Shown piece after piece: positions 1 to 9,379 of a DNA stretch of 64,000 nt (position 1 is its first letter; each line of letters begins with the position of its first letter). Source of the stretch: Paracoccaceae bacterium (lineage in GTDB: Bacteria > Pseudomonadota > Alphaproteobacteria > Rhodobacterales > Rhodobacteraceae). A model generated the notes under the pieces. It saw nothing but the letters and a program-made list of their open reading frames with translations, was not told the DNA's origin and searched no databases. The DNA lies in NCBI GenBank assembly GCA_020628545.1, contig JAHDEX010000010.1, positions 22,389 to 86,388 of the forward strand. The letters are read 5' to 3'. The position numbers and the translations under genes were made by a program.

Positions 1-96
1 TTTGGCAGAAAGTGACCGTAACTTGTCAATCCTGCCAGTATGGCCAAGTACGCTCTCATGGCAAGTCTTCGACATCACTTCTATCGGAGACCCGGA

Positions 97-486
97 ATGC
101 AATCTCAAGACGCCCTTTTTGCCGCTGTTCAGACCTATTTCGAAGCCATTCATGAATGCGATGCCGCGAAACTGAATGCGGTCTTTCATCCGGCCTCCAG
201 CCTTTTTGACGCCGATAACGGCATGATCTTTGTGGAACCCATCGAAAGTTTTAGCCGCGACGTCGCAGGTCGCACGTCACCGGCAAGCGTGGGGCAGGCG
301 ATGGAGGCGGAGGTGCTTCTCGTCGACTATCTTTCGCCACTCAGTGCGACGGTCAAAATACGTATCCGCGCGCACCGGAGCGTGTTTGTCGATCACCTCG
401 GGTTCGTGAAGGGAGAAGACGGTTGGCAGATCGTCTCTAAAATCTGGCACCTCGAGTCGGAGCTCTCAGAGAATCGCGCGGGCTGA
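97..486 (+). CDS. NTF2-like / lumazine-binding-like small protein
   Basis: Product of 129 residues. The ATG at 97 is preferred over the in-frame ATG at 40 because GGAGA lies six bases before it. The protein reads as one SnoaL/NTF2-like alpha+beta barrel: an amphipathic N-terminal helix (AVQTYFEAIHECDAAKL), then beta strands ending in a GWQIVSKIWHL strand typical of the 'putative lumazine-binding' family (Lumazine_bd_2). Family members of this size are mostly of unknown function; the barrel binds small ligands or acts as a scaffold. No catalytic residues can be assigned. It lies 5 bp before the DUF2189 gene and could be co-transcribed with it. Family assignment is by eye. Confidence 0.6.
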   Translation: MQSQDALFAAVQTYFEAIHECDAAKLNAVFHPASSLFDADNGMIFVEPIESFSRDVAGRTSPASVGQAMEAEVLLVDYLSPLSATVKIRIRAHRSVFVDHLGFVKGEDGWQIVSKIWHLESELSENRAG

Positions 487-491
487 GATGG

Positions 492-1364
492 ATGCGAACG
501 TCAGCTTTGACATGGATCAAGGCCAACTCCACCAAACCGATGCAATGTTCATCTATGGGAGCCGCAGAACACACGTCGCCATCCACTCTTCCTGACGTCA
601 ATCGACTGACATTGGCTGATTTAGGAACTTGTTTTTCCCACGGATGGCGCGATTTTCTTGCGGCTCCCTTCCCGAGTCTCTTCTTTGCAAATGTTTTTGT
701 GCTTGCAGGATTACTCATGAGCACGATTACATTTGCGACAGGGACAACTTATTGGCTCGTGCTTGCGGTCTTGGGTTTTCCACTGGTCGGGGCGCTGACC
801 TGTCTGGGTTTTTATGAACTGTCACGCAATCGCGCGGCGGAACGGCAGGTGTCTTTTGGCACGACCTTGCGCCGGGTGTGGGATCACCGCCGCGGGCAAC
901 TGCCCTGGTTTGCGGGCATAGTCGTTGTCGTCTTTCTGTTTTGGTTCTTCCTTGGACACATGATTTTCGCTCTGTTCCTTGGGCATTCTCCGATGACCAA
1001 CATCCTGACGTCCTCGACCGTCTTTTTGTCATCGGACGGATTGGTGATGCTGTTGTTTGGAACAGTGGTTGGCGGCGTCTTTGCGGTGCTTGTCTTCGCC
1101 ATCACAGTTGTCGGGATGCCGCTTGTTTACGATCGCGACGTCGATTTTGTAACTGCGATGCTGACCTCCATCAAAGCGGTGAGGTTACAGCCGGGGCTTT
1201 ACCTATTTTGGGGTGCGATCATCGGCGGGGTTACATTCCTGGCCATGCTGCCTGCGTTTCTTGGCCTTTACATCGCGATTCCGGTGCTCGGACATGCGAG
1301 TTGGCATCTGTACCGGAAGGCCGTACCCCGGACCTTGGAGCCTTCGCCGGTTGGAACGATGTAG
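492..1364 (+). CDS. DUF2189 integral membrane protein
   Basis: About 270-290 residues with roughly six hydrophobic segments. The pattern 'PLVYDRDVDFVTAMLTS' followed by a loop and two further membrane helices is characteristic of DUF2189 (PF09955), a polytopic inner-membrane family of unknown function common in Rhodobacterales, often near cytochrome oxidase genes. The start is uncertain: 492 gives the longest frame, but the first 20-25 residues look unstructured and ATG codons at 540 and 555 are equally plausible. It converges on dnaB; GGGGTGCACCCC at 1368-1379 is self-complementary and may form part of a transcription end between the two. Confidence 0.75.
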   Translation: MRTSALTWIKANSTKPMQCSSMGAAEHTSPSTLPDVNRLTLADLGTCFSHGWRDFLAAPFPSLFFANVFVLAGLLMSTITFATGTTYWLVLAVLGFPLVGALTCLGFYELSRNRAAERQVSFGTTLRRVWDHRRGQLPWFAGIVVVVFLFWFFLGHMIFALFLGHSPMTNILTSSTVFLSSDGLVMLLFGTVVGGVFAVLVFAITVVGMPLVYDRDVDFVTAMLTSIKAVRLQPGLYLFWGAIIGGVTFLAMLPAFLGLYIAIPVLGHASWHLYRKAVPRTLEPSPVGTM

Positions 1365-1385
1365 GGCGGGGTGCACCCCCCAAGA

Positions 1386-2879
1386 TCAAAACTGTTGATC
1401 CGCCCCCTGCTGCCAAGGCTTCACGAGGTTGCCGAAGCGTGTGAACTGACCCTCGAAGGACAATTCGACCGTGCCAATCGGGCCGTGACGCTGTTTGCCG
1501 ATCACAACCTCGGCCTTGCCATGCAGGGCTTCCATCCGTTCTTGCCAGGCGGCCATTTTCTCCATCTCATGATCGCCCGGCTTCTCACGCTCGACATAAT
1601 ACTCTTCGCGGTAGACGAACATCACGACGTCCGCGTCCTGCTCAATGGATCCGGATTCCCGCAGGTCCGACAGCTGCGGGCGTTTGTCCTCTCGGCTTTC
1701 CACCTGACGTGAAAGCTGGGAGAGGGCGATCACGGGAACCTGTAGTTCCTTTGCGATGGCTTTCAGTCCCATCGTGATCTCCGAGATTTCGCCAACACGG
1801 TTGTCTGCCCGGCCTGAGCCGCGCACAAGCTGCAGGTAGTCGACCATAAGCACGTCCAACCCGTGCGTCCGCTTCAAACGACGTGCACGGGCAGCAAGTT
1901 GTGCAATGGGCAGGGCCGGAGTGTCGTCGATGAAAAGCGGGCAGGCCTCAAGTGATTTGGCGGCTTCGACGAAGCGCCGGAATTCGGCTTCTGTCATGTC
2001 ACCGCGGCGGATCTGCTCTGAAGGCACTTCGGATGCTTCCGACAGAATACGCGCAGCCAGCTGGTCCGCTGACATTTCCAGTGAGTAGAACCCAACCACG
2101 CCGCCGTTTATGGCTCCCTCGGACCCATCTGCCAGGGCGCCCTTTTGGTAGGCCTTTGCGATGTTATAGGCGATGTTTGTCGCCAATGAGGTTTTCCCCA
2201 TCGACGGGCGTCCAGCCAGGATGATCAGGTCGGACTTGTGCAAACCGCCCAACTTCTTATCCATATCGATCAACCCGGTGGACACGCCCGATAGGCCGCC
2301 GTCGCGCTGGTAAGCTGCGTTGGCGGTATTGACTGCGGTGGTCACGGCTTTCAGGAAGCTCTGAAATCCGCTTTCCGATGTGCCTTTTTCTGCGAGGCGA
2401 TAAAGTTCTTGCTCTGCTTCGACGATTTGCTCGCGCGGTTCGCTTTCGACGTTCACGCGGGCCGCCTTTTCGGCAATTGTTTGGCCAACGGTGATCAGGT
2501 CGCGCCTCACCGACAGGTCGTAAATCATCTGCGCGTAGTCTTTTGCCGCAAACGCCGAAATCGCAGCACCCGCAAGTCGCGCAAGATAGGCGGGGCCGCC
2601 GAGCTCTTTCAGGCCCTCATCGTCTTCGAGAAACGTTTTAAGTGTGACAGGCGATGCCAAAGCGTTCTTCGCAATCCGGTTCGCTGCCACATCAAAGATG
2701 CGCGCATGGACCGGATCGTAGAAATGCTCTGGCCCGATGATTGCGGCAACACCGTCGAAGACATCATTGTTCGTCAGAATTGCGCCCAGAAGCTGCTGTT
2801 CGGCTTCCACCGAATGCGGCATTTCCACTGCCGGTTCCACGTCCGTACCGGTCGCATTAAATGCGGTAATCTCGTTCAT
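1386..2879 (-). CDS. dnaB: Replicative DNA helicase DnaB
   Basis: Product of 497 residues, usual for DnaB. An N-terminal DnaB domain (about residues 22-130, PHSVEAEQQLLGAIL) interacts with primase, followed by a linker and a RecA-like DnaB_C helicase domain with Walker A GRPSMGKT at 223-230, the LMVDYLQL Walker B stretch and the LSQLSRQVE and QDADVVMFVYR motifs. It is the hexameric 5'-3' helicase of the replication fork. I chose the ATG at 2879 because GAGGTGGG stands just before it; an upstream in-frame ATG at 2909 would add ten non-conserved residues. No intein is present. Confidence 0.97.
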   Translation of the reverse strand: MNEITAFNATGTDVEPAVEMPHSVEAEQQLLGAILTNNDVFDGVAAIIGPEHFYDPVHARIFDVAANRIAKNALASPVTLKTFLEDDEGLKELGGPAYLARLAGAAISAFAAKDYAQMIYDLSVRRDLITVGQTIAEKAARVNVESEPREQIVEAEQELYRLAEKGTSESGFQSFLKAVTTAVNTANAAYQRDGGLSGVSTGLIDMDKKLGGLHKSDLIILAGRPSMGKTSLATNIAYNIAKAYQKGALADGSEGAINGGVVGFYSLEMSADQLAARILSEASEVPSEQIRRGDMTEAEFRRFVEAAKSLEACPLFIDDTPALPIAQLAARARRLKRTHGLDVLMVDYLQLVRGSGRADNRVGEISEITMGLKAIAKELQVPVIALSQLSRQVESREDKRPQLSDLRESGSIEQDADVVMFVYREEYYVEREKPGDHEMEKMAAWQERMEALHGKAEVVIGKQRHGPIGTVELSFEGQFTRFGNLVKPWQQGADQQF

Positions 2880-3093
2880 CTGCCCACCTCTTTGTCCCGC
2901 CTGCTGCATAGCGTGCGATGATGCGTTGCGCTATCGGGATATGTCTGGGGATAACCCAGCCTGAACTATGTGTGTGAGATGAACGCTACAACATCTGGGG
3001 AGGCGGAGGCAACGTCTTACTAGATAGGTCGCGCTCCACAGGCTTCACTGCGATTCCTCCCCCGAACAGTCCACAGTGCTGTGGAGAAGAAAT
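2880..3093. other. Intergenic region dnaB-pyrE
   Basis: No gene is seen in these 214 bases. The dnaB promoter should lie here, reading leftwards. TCCACAG-TG-CTGTGGA at 3070-3085 is a perfect seven-base inverted repeat just past the pyrE stop codon; it lacks a T-run, so it is a weak candidate for pyrE 3' end formation. Confidence 0.4.
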
Positions 3094-3771
3094 TTACGTT
3101 TGGTTACCTGCGGCCCAGCCGCTGGGGTCATGCAGATAGGCGTTGACCTCGGTCAAAGTGGCATCGTCATAGGCACCCCGACGTTTGGCTTCGGCCAGCA
3201 CATCCCACCAGGTGCAGAGGTGGATCAGTTGCACGCCCTTGTCGCCCAAGGTTTTTTCGACGCCATCGAAAATGCCGTAGTAAAAGATCACCGCCGTCGC
3301 CGAACATGTCGCGCCAGTTTCGCGGATCGCATCGACGAAGGACAGTTTTGATCCGCCATCTGTTGTGAGGTCTTCAACGAGCAGGACACGTTCACCTTCA
3401 GTCATTTGACCTTCGATTCGCGCGTTACGTCCGTAGCCCTTCGGCTTCTTCCGCACGTAAGTCATCGGCAATGCCATCCGCTCCGCGACGAGCGCTGCAA
3501 ATGGGATGCCCGCGGTTTCGCCGCCAGCGATGTTGTCAAACTGTTCAAAGCCCGCTTCGCGCATGATCGTGATCGTCAGAAAATCCATCAACGTTGCCCG
3601 CACCCGCGGAAAGGAGATCAGCTTGCGGCAATCGACATAAGTCGGTGCCTTCTTGCCGGACGCGTGGGTGAAAGGCTCTTTTGTATTGAAGTGGACTGCG
3701 CCGACTTCGATCAGCATTCCGGCAGTCAGGCGGGCGATGTCTTCTTTCGGCGGGTAAGAGGTGGGGATCAT
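3094..3771 (-). CDS. pyrE: Orotate phosphoribosyltransferase
   Basis: Product of 225 residues, the usual length. It joins orotate to PRPP to give OMP, the fifth step of UMP synthesis, in the cytoplasm. The PRPP-binding loop [12 protein letters not shown] is at about residues 129-140, and the catalytic flexible-loop region with the lysines of VRKKPKGYG is at about 107-114. It is preceded 49 bp upstream by pyrC on the same strand, so the two form a pyrimidine operon pyrC-pyrE. Confidence 0.95.
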   Translation of the reverse strand: MIPTSYPPKEDIARLTAGMLIEVGAVHFNTKEPFTHASGKKAPTYVDCRKLISFPRVRATLMDFLTITIMREAGFEQFDNIAGGETAGIPFAALVAERMALPMTYVRKKPKGYGRNARIEGQMTEGERVLLVEDLTTDGGSKLSFVDAIRETGATCSATAVIFYYGIFDGVEKTLGDKGVQLIHLCTWWDVLAEAKRRGAYDDATLTEVNAYLHDPSGWAAGNQT

Positions 3772-3820
3772 GCTGCTCTCATCATCATGGGTGGTGCTGC
3801 CTCAGACGGCGGCAGGGTGG

Positions 3821-4873
3821 TTAGGGCGTGACATGCCAATGCAAAGGGAAGCCGGGATCGAAAACGGTGACAGGACCGTCGCCAGTGCTGATCTGCTCCG
3901 GGTAAGTCACTGGATCACCTTTTTTGAGTGTGATCGTCGCTTCATTCGGCGGAAGCCCGTAAAACCGCGGACCATTGAGCGACGTAAAGGCTTCCAGCTT
4001 CGGGAGTGCTTCGGCGGCCTCAAACACTTCAGCAAGGCAGGACATTGTATTTGGCGCTGTGAAGATACCCGCGCAGCCACAGGGTTGCAGTTTTGCCGGG
4101 TCTGTATGTGGCGCACTATCCGTGCCAAGAAAGAAGCGCTTGTCGCCAGAGATCGCTGCTTGCACCAGCGCTACGCGGTGCGCTTCGCGCTTCGCGACGG
4201 GTAGACAGTAGTAATGCGGCTTGATGCCCCCGGCGAGGATATTGTTGCGGTTGATGATCAAGTGATGCGTCGTGATCGTCGCGGCGGTGTTCTTGTGTGC
4301 GTCGCGCACATAATCGACCGCGTCTTCCGTGGTCACATGCTCCATGACGATCTTTAGGTCGGGGTTCTTCTTGCGGATCGGTTTCAGAACCTTGTCGATG
4401 AACACAGCCTCTCGATCAAAAATGTCGATACGGCTGTCTGTGACTTCCCCATGCACACAGAGCGGCATTCCAATGTCCGCCATGCGGTCGAGGACGGGGC
4501 GAATGCGATCAAAATCCGTGACGCCAGAGGCTGAGTTTGTCGTTGCACCGGCCGGATAAAGCTTCACCGCGCGCGCAATGCCACTTGTAAAGGCGGCTTC
4601 CACGTCGTCCGGGTCCGTTTCTTCCGTCATATAGAGTGTCATGAGCGGCTCAAACGTCATGTCCGACGGAAGGGCAGCCATGATCCTGTCCCGATAGGCC
4701 GATGCCTGTGCCGCTGTCACAACTGGCGGCACCAGGTTCGGCATGATGATCGCACGGGCAAAATGGCGTGCTGATTCCGGTAAAACCGCCTGCAGCATCG
4801 CACCATCACGTAGATGCAAATGCCAATCATCCGGACGGCGGAGGGTGAGGGACGTAAGTGCAGCGTCTTTCAT
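3821..4873 (-). CDS. pyrC: Dihydroorotase, class II (PyrC type)
   Basis: Product of 350 residues, close to E. coli PyrC (347). It cyclises N-carbamoyl-L-aspartate to dihydroorotate. Metal-binding residues are visible: H18 and H20 in [10 protein letters not shown], the lysine likely to be carboxylated at K104 ([12 protein letters not shown]), H141 (CVHGEV), H179 (MEHVTT) and D252 (LGTDSAPH). All catalytic positions are intact, so this is an active enzyme rather than one of the inactive PyrC-like PyrB partners. First gene of the pyrC-pyrE unit. Confidence 0.95.
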   Translation of the reverse strand: MKDAALTSLTLRRPDDWHLHLRDGAMLQAVLPESARHFARAIIMPNLVPPVVTAAQASAYRDRIMAALPSDMTFEPLMTLYMTEETDPDDVEAAFTSGIARAVKLYPAGATTNSASGVTDFDRIRPVLDRMADIGMPLCVHGEVTDSRIDIFDREAVFIDKVLKPIRKKNPDLKIVMEHVTTEDAVDYVRDAHKNTAATITTHHLIINRNNILAGGIKPHYYCLPVAKREAHRVALVQAAISGDKRFFLGTDSAPHTDPAKLQPCGCAGIFTAPNTMSCLAEVFEAAEALPKLEAFTSLNGPRFYGLPPNEATITLKKGDPVTYPEQISTGDGPVTVFDPGFPLHWHVTP

Positions 4874-5368
4874 AAAGACCGCTTACACCGCCCGCAGCGC
4901 CGATGCCAGAGGTGGTCGATGTCGTGATCTCCCCGAATCTTTCGCCACAATTCGATGTCTCGCCGGCGCCAAATTGCAGGGCCGCGAAAACAGTCCGCAA
5001 AAAATGGTGTCTTTGTGGCGGGATTCTTGGTGCTTTTGCGAGGCGGTGTCGAAATGTGGCAAAGTCGAGATGCAGTAAAATTTGGTATTATCTCCGCAAA
5101 AGACGGCTTTTCTCTGTAAGACGGCACGCCGTGTCCGCCGCACGTCGGCGGCAGGTCGCTGGGCGCAGGCGTGGATAACCATCTGCAATGTATGCATAAA
5201 ACACGTGAGATGCTATTTCAGTTGAGAGCGTCTCGGCGATTGTTTTGACGCGCCTCATGTCCTGAGCCTATTGTTTCCAAAACATCAAAGAACTGTTCTC
5301 ACCTGATGACCGTCTTGGCAAAGTTAAGGCAATTGTGTGACGGTCATTGCAGTAGAAGGAACGAGTTG
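4874..5368. other. Long intergenic region with two hairpins
   Basis: A 495-base gap between divergent pyrC and the secreted-protein gene. Open frames inside it (for example 4883-5197 on the minus strand) are Arg/His-rich and look non-coding. CCGCCG-CACGT-CGGCGG at 5135-5151 is a perfect short hairpin. Promoters for both flanking genes should be here. The final 60 bases hold a separate perfect inverted repeat, described at 5306-5347. Confidence 0.5.
5306..5347 (+). promoter_or_regulatory. Leader inverted repeat, 9-bp arms
   Basis: ATGACCGTC at 5306-5314 and its exact complement GACGGTCAT at 5339-5347 flank a 24-nt loop. CTG before the left arm and CAG after a two-base bulge on the right extend the stem. 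The ATG of the downstream gene follows 21 nt later. It may be an RNA hairpin in the 5' leader or a protein-binding dyad. The left arm contains an in-frame ATG (5306), but the product from 5369 has the signal peptide, so 5306 is unlikely to be a start. Confidence 0.5.
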
Positions 5369-5992
5369 ATGCTTGGTAAAATTAAGACTGCGGTGGGGGC
5401 CGCACTCACGTTGACTGCACTGGCCGGGGCTGCCTCGGCCCAATGCCTGAACCAGGAAGACATGCGCCGTGGCGTCATTGTCACATTCGAGAACCAATCA
5501 TCGGTTGCGATGCGGCGGACGCCAACTGGGCTTGTTGAAGTCACAGAAACCTATGCAGCAGAAGACAAGACCATCAAATTCGTCGGTGAGCATGGCCTCT
5601 ATTTCACCGAAGAAGTGACGATGGTTGCGGCACGTCCCGAAGACGCCTCTCGGCTAGAGATTATCTTTGATACCTCCTCATCAGAGTTGCCGAAGCCGGA
5701 GGTTGGGACATTCTGGTCGGGTGAAACGCTCAACATCTTTGCGGATGGTGTGCAACGCTCCGAGCTGTACGACGTTTTCTTCCTCGACGCGCCTGTGACA
5801 CGTGTCTCTGGGTGTGAATATGAAACGATCCACGCGGTCGTTGAGTATCGCTGGCCAGACGATGAGTTTGGTGTGTCGCTGCTTTACGCTTACCTGCCTG
5901 CGCTGGACACGGCTTATATTTTGGCCAGCAGCACCGGCATAGCGGACACAGTTCTGAACGTCCCCGTCGCAATTGAACCTGCGACATTCTAA
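5369..5992 (+). CDS. Secreted protein of unknown function
   Basis: Product of 207 residues from the ATG at 5369, preceded by AAGGAACGAG. Residues 1-24 are a Sec signal peptide (MLGKIKTAVGAALTLTALAG) with AASA-Q cleavage. The mature part is beta-rich and acidic, with two cysteines (CLNQED near the N-terminus and SGCEYETI near the middle) that could form a disulfide in the periplasm. I do not recognise the family. It stands alone behind a long structured leader and ends in a strong terminator. Confidence 0.75.
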   Translation: MLGKIKTAVGAALTLTALAGAASAQCLNQEDMRRGVIVTFENQSSVAMRRTPTGLVEVTETYAAEDKTIKFVGEHGLYFTEEVTMVAARPEDASRLEIIFDTSSSELPKPEVGTFWSGETLNIFADGVQRSELYDVFFLDAPVTRVSGCEYETIHAVVEYRWPDDEFGVSLLYAYLPALDTAYILASSTGIADTVLNVPVAIEPATF

Positions 5993-6027
5993 GTTGCTAA
6001 TTTAAGATAGACCTTTGTTTTTTTGAA

Positions 6028-6054
6028 AAGGGCGGTCGTTATTCGGCCGCCCTT
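6028..6054. terminator. Bidirectional terminator
   Basis: AAGGGCGG (6028-6035) and CCGCCCTT (6047-6054) form a perfect eight-base stem with an 11-nt loop. T-rich sequence is present on both sides, so it can end both the secreted-protein gene (+) and the gene at 6039-7004 (-), whose last codons lie inside it. Confidence 0.75.
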
Positions 6055-7004
6055 ATTTCGTTTGCGCCAAATGCGAAATGCCCACTAGCATGTAAGGCAT
6101 CAAGCGTCTCAGCAAAGACGTTTGTATGCCCCAGCGCCAGAGCATGTTTGCAGACGGTTGCGGCCAACCTCGGTTTTCCGGCTGTTTCCGTCCACCGTAG
6201 CATCCGTCGCAGATAATTGACGTTGGTGCGCCGGGCACGTTGTGCACGGGCAAAGGCGAGCGGCGTGAGATCCCCTGTCATTGCGAGACGGCGCAGTGCG
6301 ACACTGACCCCCAGATCATCGAGCGCGCGTTCTAGGCGTGGACCCAAAGCCGTGCAACGCAATGACTGCACATGCGGTTTTGTGAAAAGTGCTGCGTGAA
6401 TGGCGTCAAGCCGCTGGAGGGGATCGAAAGCGATGTATGCTTGTGCCGCCGCGTCGATCATTGTTGGCGCATATCCGTAACGGCTGTGGAAATCGAGCCG
6501 ACGATGCGTCCGATAGCGCTGATCAAACCCCGTGATCTGCGGGTCCAGCGTCGCTTGCGGGCGGATGGCAAGAACTCGCGCGCCGGGCGCCGCAACACTG
6601 TAGGCCGCCGCCGCATAGCCGCCGCCGTCGGTGCCATAGAAAAGGATCTCGTCAAAATCTTCAAAGTAGCCATCGTCAATCAGACGGTCGAAGTAGGCGT
6701 AAATTTTCGGATGTCTGAACCACCCGTCGTGCTCGGCAAAGATGCCTAAATGCGACCAGCCATCTTCTTGCACATGTCTAAAGCCAACAGGGTTGGCAGC
6801 ACGGTCCCGTGCAATCACACTTTCCGCGCTTTCAAAGGTCACCAGAAGTTTCGGCCCCACCGAGATTTGCGTGGCCGCATGGCCTTTGCCAAGAAAGTTG
6901 TAGCTGCCGTATTGATCGACCACGTCTTCTAAGGTCTCGAACCAGTCTTCGGCAGATAAACCTGCAAGATCAGTCGCTGACGCGATCTGTGGAAAGGACG
7001 ACAT
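6039..7004 (-). CDS. Alpha/beta-hydrolase-like protein lacking the serine
   Basis: Product of 321 residues. From memory, close relatives in Rhodobacteraceae are often labelled 'phosphoadenosine phosphosulfate reductase', but no PAPS-reductase motif is present; the genuine CysH is at 19764-20483. What is visible is an alpha/beta-hydrolase-like core: 'ILFYGTDGGGYAAAAYS' at about residues 120-136 sits where hydrolases have G-x-S-x-G-G-Y, with Asp in place of Ser, followed by 'VLAIRPQATLDP', resembling the strand and loop after the nucleophile elbow. The C-terminal third is Arg-rich and helical. It may be a non-catalytic or differently catalytic member acting on surface polysaccharide; function unknown. 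It follows gcdH by 94 bp on the same strand. Confidence 0.6.
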   Translation of the reverse strand: MSSFPQIASATDLAGLSAEDWFETLEDVVDQYGSYNFLGKGHAATQISVGPKLLVTFESAESVIARDRAANPVGFRHVQEDGWSHLGIFAEHDGWFRHPKIYAYFDRLIDDGYFEDFDEILFYGTDGGGYAAAAYSVAAPGARVLAIRPQATLDPQITGFDQRYRTHRRLDFHSRYGYAPTMIDAAAQAYIAFDPLQRLDAIHAALFTKPHVQSLRCTALGPRLERALDDLGVSVALRRLAMTGDLTPLAFARAQRARRTNVNYLRRMLRWTETAGKPRLAATVCKHALALGHTNVFAETLDALHASGHFAFGANEIRAAE

Positions 7005-7098
7005 CTATACCCCGATGGCAGCTCAGGCTGCTTCTGTCTAAACCCGATCTTGGGCCATTTTGCGCAGCATGTTTGCGCAATTCAGGGTCGAAACCAAC

Positions 7099-8322
7099 CT
7101 AGAAAAAGGCCTGCAATCCGGTTTGTGCGCGACCAAGGATAAGCGCATGCACGTCATGCGTGCCTTCGTAGGTGTTGACTGTCTCCAGGTTCACCATGTG
7201 GCGCATCACCGGGAAGCTATCTGAAATACCGTTGCCGCCAAGCATGTCCCGGGCCGCCCGAGCGATGTCCAGCGCTTTGCCACAGTTGTTTCGCTTCATC
7301 AGGCTGATCATTTCGGGGGCGGCTTGACCGGCGTCCATCAAGCGTCCGAGCTGCAACGCTGATTGCAACCCTAGGGTGATTTCCGTCTGCATGTCAGCGA
7401 GCTTCTTTTGATACAATTGTGTCTGAGCCAAAGGACGGCCAAATTGTTTGCGGTCGAGGCCGTAGCTGCGTGCCGCGTGCCAGCAGGCTTCTGCCGCACC
7501 CATTGTGCCCCAGGCGATTCCATATCGCGCGCGGTTCAGACAGCCGAACGGACCTTTGAGGCCCTGCACGCCGGGCAGCAGCGCATCCTCTCCGACGGCG
7601 ACGTCCTGCATCACAATTTCCCCAGTCACCGAGGCGCGCAGTGAAAGCTTGCCCGCGATCTTCGGTGCACTCAGCCCCGGCGTGCCTTTCTCCAGCACAA
7701 ACCCGCGGATTTTGCCGCCATGCTCCTCTGATTTCGCCCAGACCACAAAAACGTCGGCGATCGGTGAGTTGCTGATCCACATTTTGGAGCCGTTCAGCAC
7801 ATAGCCATCATCGGTTTTTTTTGCGACGGTCTTCATACCGGCCGGGTCGCTACCCGCATCCGGCTCTGTCAGGCCGAAACATCCGATCAACTCACCGGAG
7901 GCGAGGCCGGGCAGATACTTCTGCTTGTGTGCTTCAGATCCGTAGGCGTGGATCGGGTACATCACCAAGGACGACTGGACCGACATCATGGAGCGGTAAC
8001 CGCTGTCGACGCGCTCGACTTCACGCGCGATCAAGCCGTAAGTCACGTAATTCGCGCCGAGCCCGCCAAATCTTTCCGGAATTGTCGCGCCGAGCAATCC
8101 GGCACCACCCATCAACGCGAAGATCTCCGGATCAACGGCTTCGTCGCGATAGGCTTGTGTGACGCGCGGTGCCAGCACCTCTTGCGCAAATGTCGCTGCC
8201 GCATCGCGCAACATCCGCTCTTCTTCGCTCAGTTGATTATTCAGACGCAGCGCGTCTTCCCAGTCAAACGTGTTCAGGTCAGGCCCGTGACCCAGTTTTG
8301 CGATTGGCGTTGCGTCGTTCAT
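7099..8322 (-). CDS. gcdH: Glutaryl-CoA dehydrogenase
   Basis: Product of 407 residues. FAD enzyme that oxidatively decarboxylates glutaryl-CoA to crotonyl-CoA in lysine/tryptophan and glutarate breakdown. Acyl-CoA dehydrogenase motifs: '[14 protein letters not shown]' for FAD/substrate binding, '[18 protein letters not shown]', the C-terminal '[14 protein letters not shown]' and the catalytic-base region '[20 protein letters not shown]', typical of the GCDH subgroup. The start at 8322 is set by GGAGGG eight bases upstream; the frame stays open far beyond it, but that part lies under coxD and is not coding. Divergent from coxD across 111 bp. Confidence 0.93.
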   Translation of the reverse strand: MNDATPIAKLGHGPDLNTFDWEDALRLNNQLSEEERMLRDAAATFAQEVLAPRVTQAYRDEAVDPEIFALMGGAGLLGATIPERFGGLGANYVTYGLIAREVERVDSGYRSMMSVQSSLVMYPIHAYGSEAHKQKYLPGLASGELIGCFGLTEPDAGSDPAGMKTVAKKTDDGYVLNGSKMWISNSPIADVFVVWAKSEEHGGKIRGFVLEKGTPGLSAPKIAGKLSLRASVTGEIVMQDVAVGEDALLPGVQGLKGPFGCLNRARYGIAWGTMGAAEACWHAARSYGLDRKQFGRPLAQTQLYQKKLADMQTEITLGLQSALQLGRLMDAGQAAPEMISLMKRNNCGKALDIARAARDMLGGNGISDSFPVMRHMVNLETVNTYEGTHDVHALILGRAQTGLQAFF

Positions 8323-8433
8323 GATCAAACCCTCCGGCATGTGGGACAGGCATACGCCTCCGTTGCGCCCCAGACAATGGTCGCCTTGACGCGGGCGATA
8401 GAGGGTGCAGGTTGAGGGCCAAGGGAAGGAGCC

Positions 8434-9306
8434 ATGATGGACAGTATCGACGACCTGCAGGCCCGGTTGGGGAAAGGTGGCTATATCTGCGACCGCGCGC
8501 TGGCGACGGTGACCTTTCTTGCGCTGAAGCTGGGACGGCCGCTGTTTCTTGAAGGCGAGGCGGGGACTGGGAAGACCGAAATTGCCAAGGCGATCGCCGC
8601 GATGCTGGGGCGCCGTTTGATCCGCCTGCAATGCTATGAGGGGCTGGATGCGAGCACGGCGGTTTACGAATGGAACTTCGCCGCCCAGATGATTGCGATC
8701 CGCAGCGGTGATAGCAAAGCCGACGTTTTTTCTGATGAATACCTGATTGCGCGTCCGCTGCTTGAGGCCATGCTGCCGCAAGAGGGCGGCGCGCCGGTAC
8801 TGTTGATTGACGAGATCGACCGCACCGATGCACCCTTTGAGGCCTTTTTGCTGGAAGCCCTCTCCGATTTTCAAGTCACGATCCCCGAACGCGGCCCGGT
8901 GACGGCTCCGCAGCCCCCTATTGTTATTCTGACTTCTAACCGCACCCGCGAAGTGCATGACGCTTTGAAGCGCCGGTGTCTCTATCATTGGGTTGGCTAC
9001 CCTGACTTTGACCGCGAGATGGAGATCCTCCACGCTCGCGCGCCAGAAGCTGCAAAGGAATTGAGCCAAGAAGTCGTGGCCTTCGTCCAACGCCTGCGTG
9101 GCGAAGACCTGTTCAAGAAACCGGGCGTGGCCGAAACGATTGATTGGGCGAAATGCCTGCTGGCACTGGATGTGCTGAGTCTGTCGCCAGAGGTGATCGC
9201 TGACACCTTGGGTGCCGTCCTGAAATACCAGGATGACATTCAAAAACTGCAAGGCTCTGCGGCAAAGAAAATCCTAGATGACGCTCGCGCTGCGATTTCT
9301 GCATGA
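8434..9306 (+). CDS. coxD: MoxR-type AAA+ ATPase, CoxD
   Basis: Product of 290 residues. Walker A is GEAGTGKTE at about residue 41, Walker B is [11 protein letters not shown], and sensor 1 is [13 protein letters not shown]. In Afipia (Oligotropha) carboxidovorans CoxD is a membrane-associated AAA+ chaperone needed to build the Mo-Cu site of CO dehydrogenase, and it pairs with the VWA protein CoxE, as here. RBS AAGGAG before 8434. A second Met at codon 2 is an equally good start. Heads the cox-type cluster. Confidence 0.88.
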   Translation: MMDSIDDLQARLGKGGYICDRALATVTFLALKLGRPLFLEGEAGTGKTEIAKAIAAMLGRRLIRLQCYEGLDASTAVYEWNFAAQMIAIRSGDSKADVFSDEYLIARPLLEAMLPQEGGAPVLLIDEIDRTDAPFEAFLLEALSDFQVTIPERGPVTAPQPPIVILTSNRTREVHDALKRRCLYHWVGYPDFDREMEILHARAPEAAKELSQEVVAFVQRLRGEDLFKKPGVAETIDWAKCLLALDVLSLSPEVIADTLGAVLKYQDDIQKLQGSAAKKILDDARAAISA

Positions 9307-9316
9307 GCGCCAATTG

Positions 9317-9368
9317 TTTCTTCTTGCCCGAAATACCTTACGGGGGTCTGGGGGTGTAAAACCCCCAG
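9317..9368 (+). repeat. Dispersed extragenic repeat with hairpin, copy 1
   Basis: Between coxD and coxE. TTTCTTCTTGCCCGAAATAC followed by CTT at 9317-9339 recurs almost unchanged on the opposite strand at 33237-33260. It is followed by CTGGGGGT-GTAAA-ACCCCCAG (9348-9368), a perfect eight-base stem. There is no T-run, so it is not a classical terminator; it could modulate coxD:coxE stoichiometry or mRNA decay. The general pattern (TTCTTGCC...ATACC plus a G-run/C-run hairpin) is one I associate with Rhodobacteraceae intergenic repeats. Confidence 0.6.
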
Positions 9369-9379
9369 CGTCATCCATC

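Noticed and set aside
3143..3156. TTGAC-CTCG-GTCAA, an FNR-like box
   Set aside because: It lies inside the 3' coding part of pyrE, far from any start codon, so it is probably coincidental.
4883..5197. 104-codon open frame on the minus strand upstream of pyrC
   Set aside because: Arg/His-rich composition without family resemblance; typical of random open frames in GC-rich DNA.
8323..9252. Long N-terminal extension of gcdH
   Set aside because: The extra frame lies entirely under coxD and its promoter region, and the GGAGGG ribosome site fixes the start at 8322.
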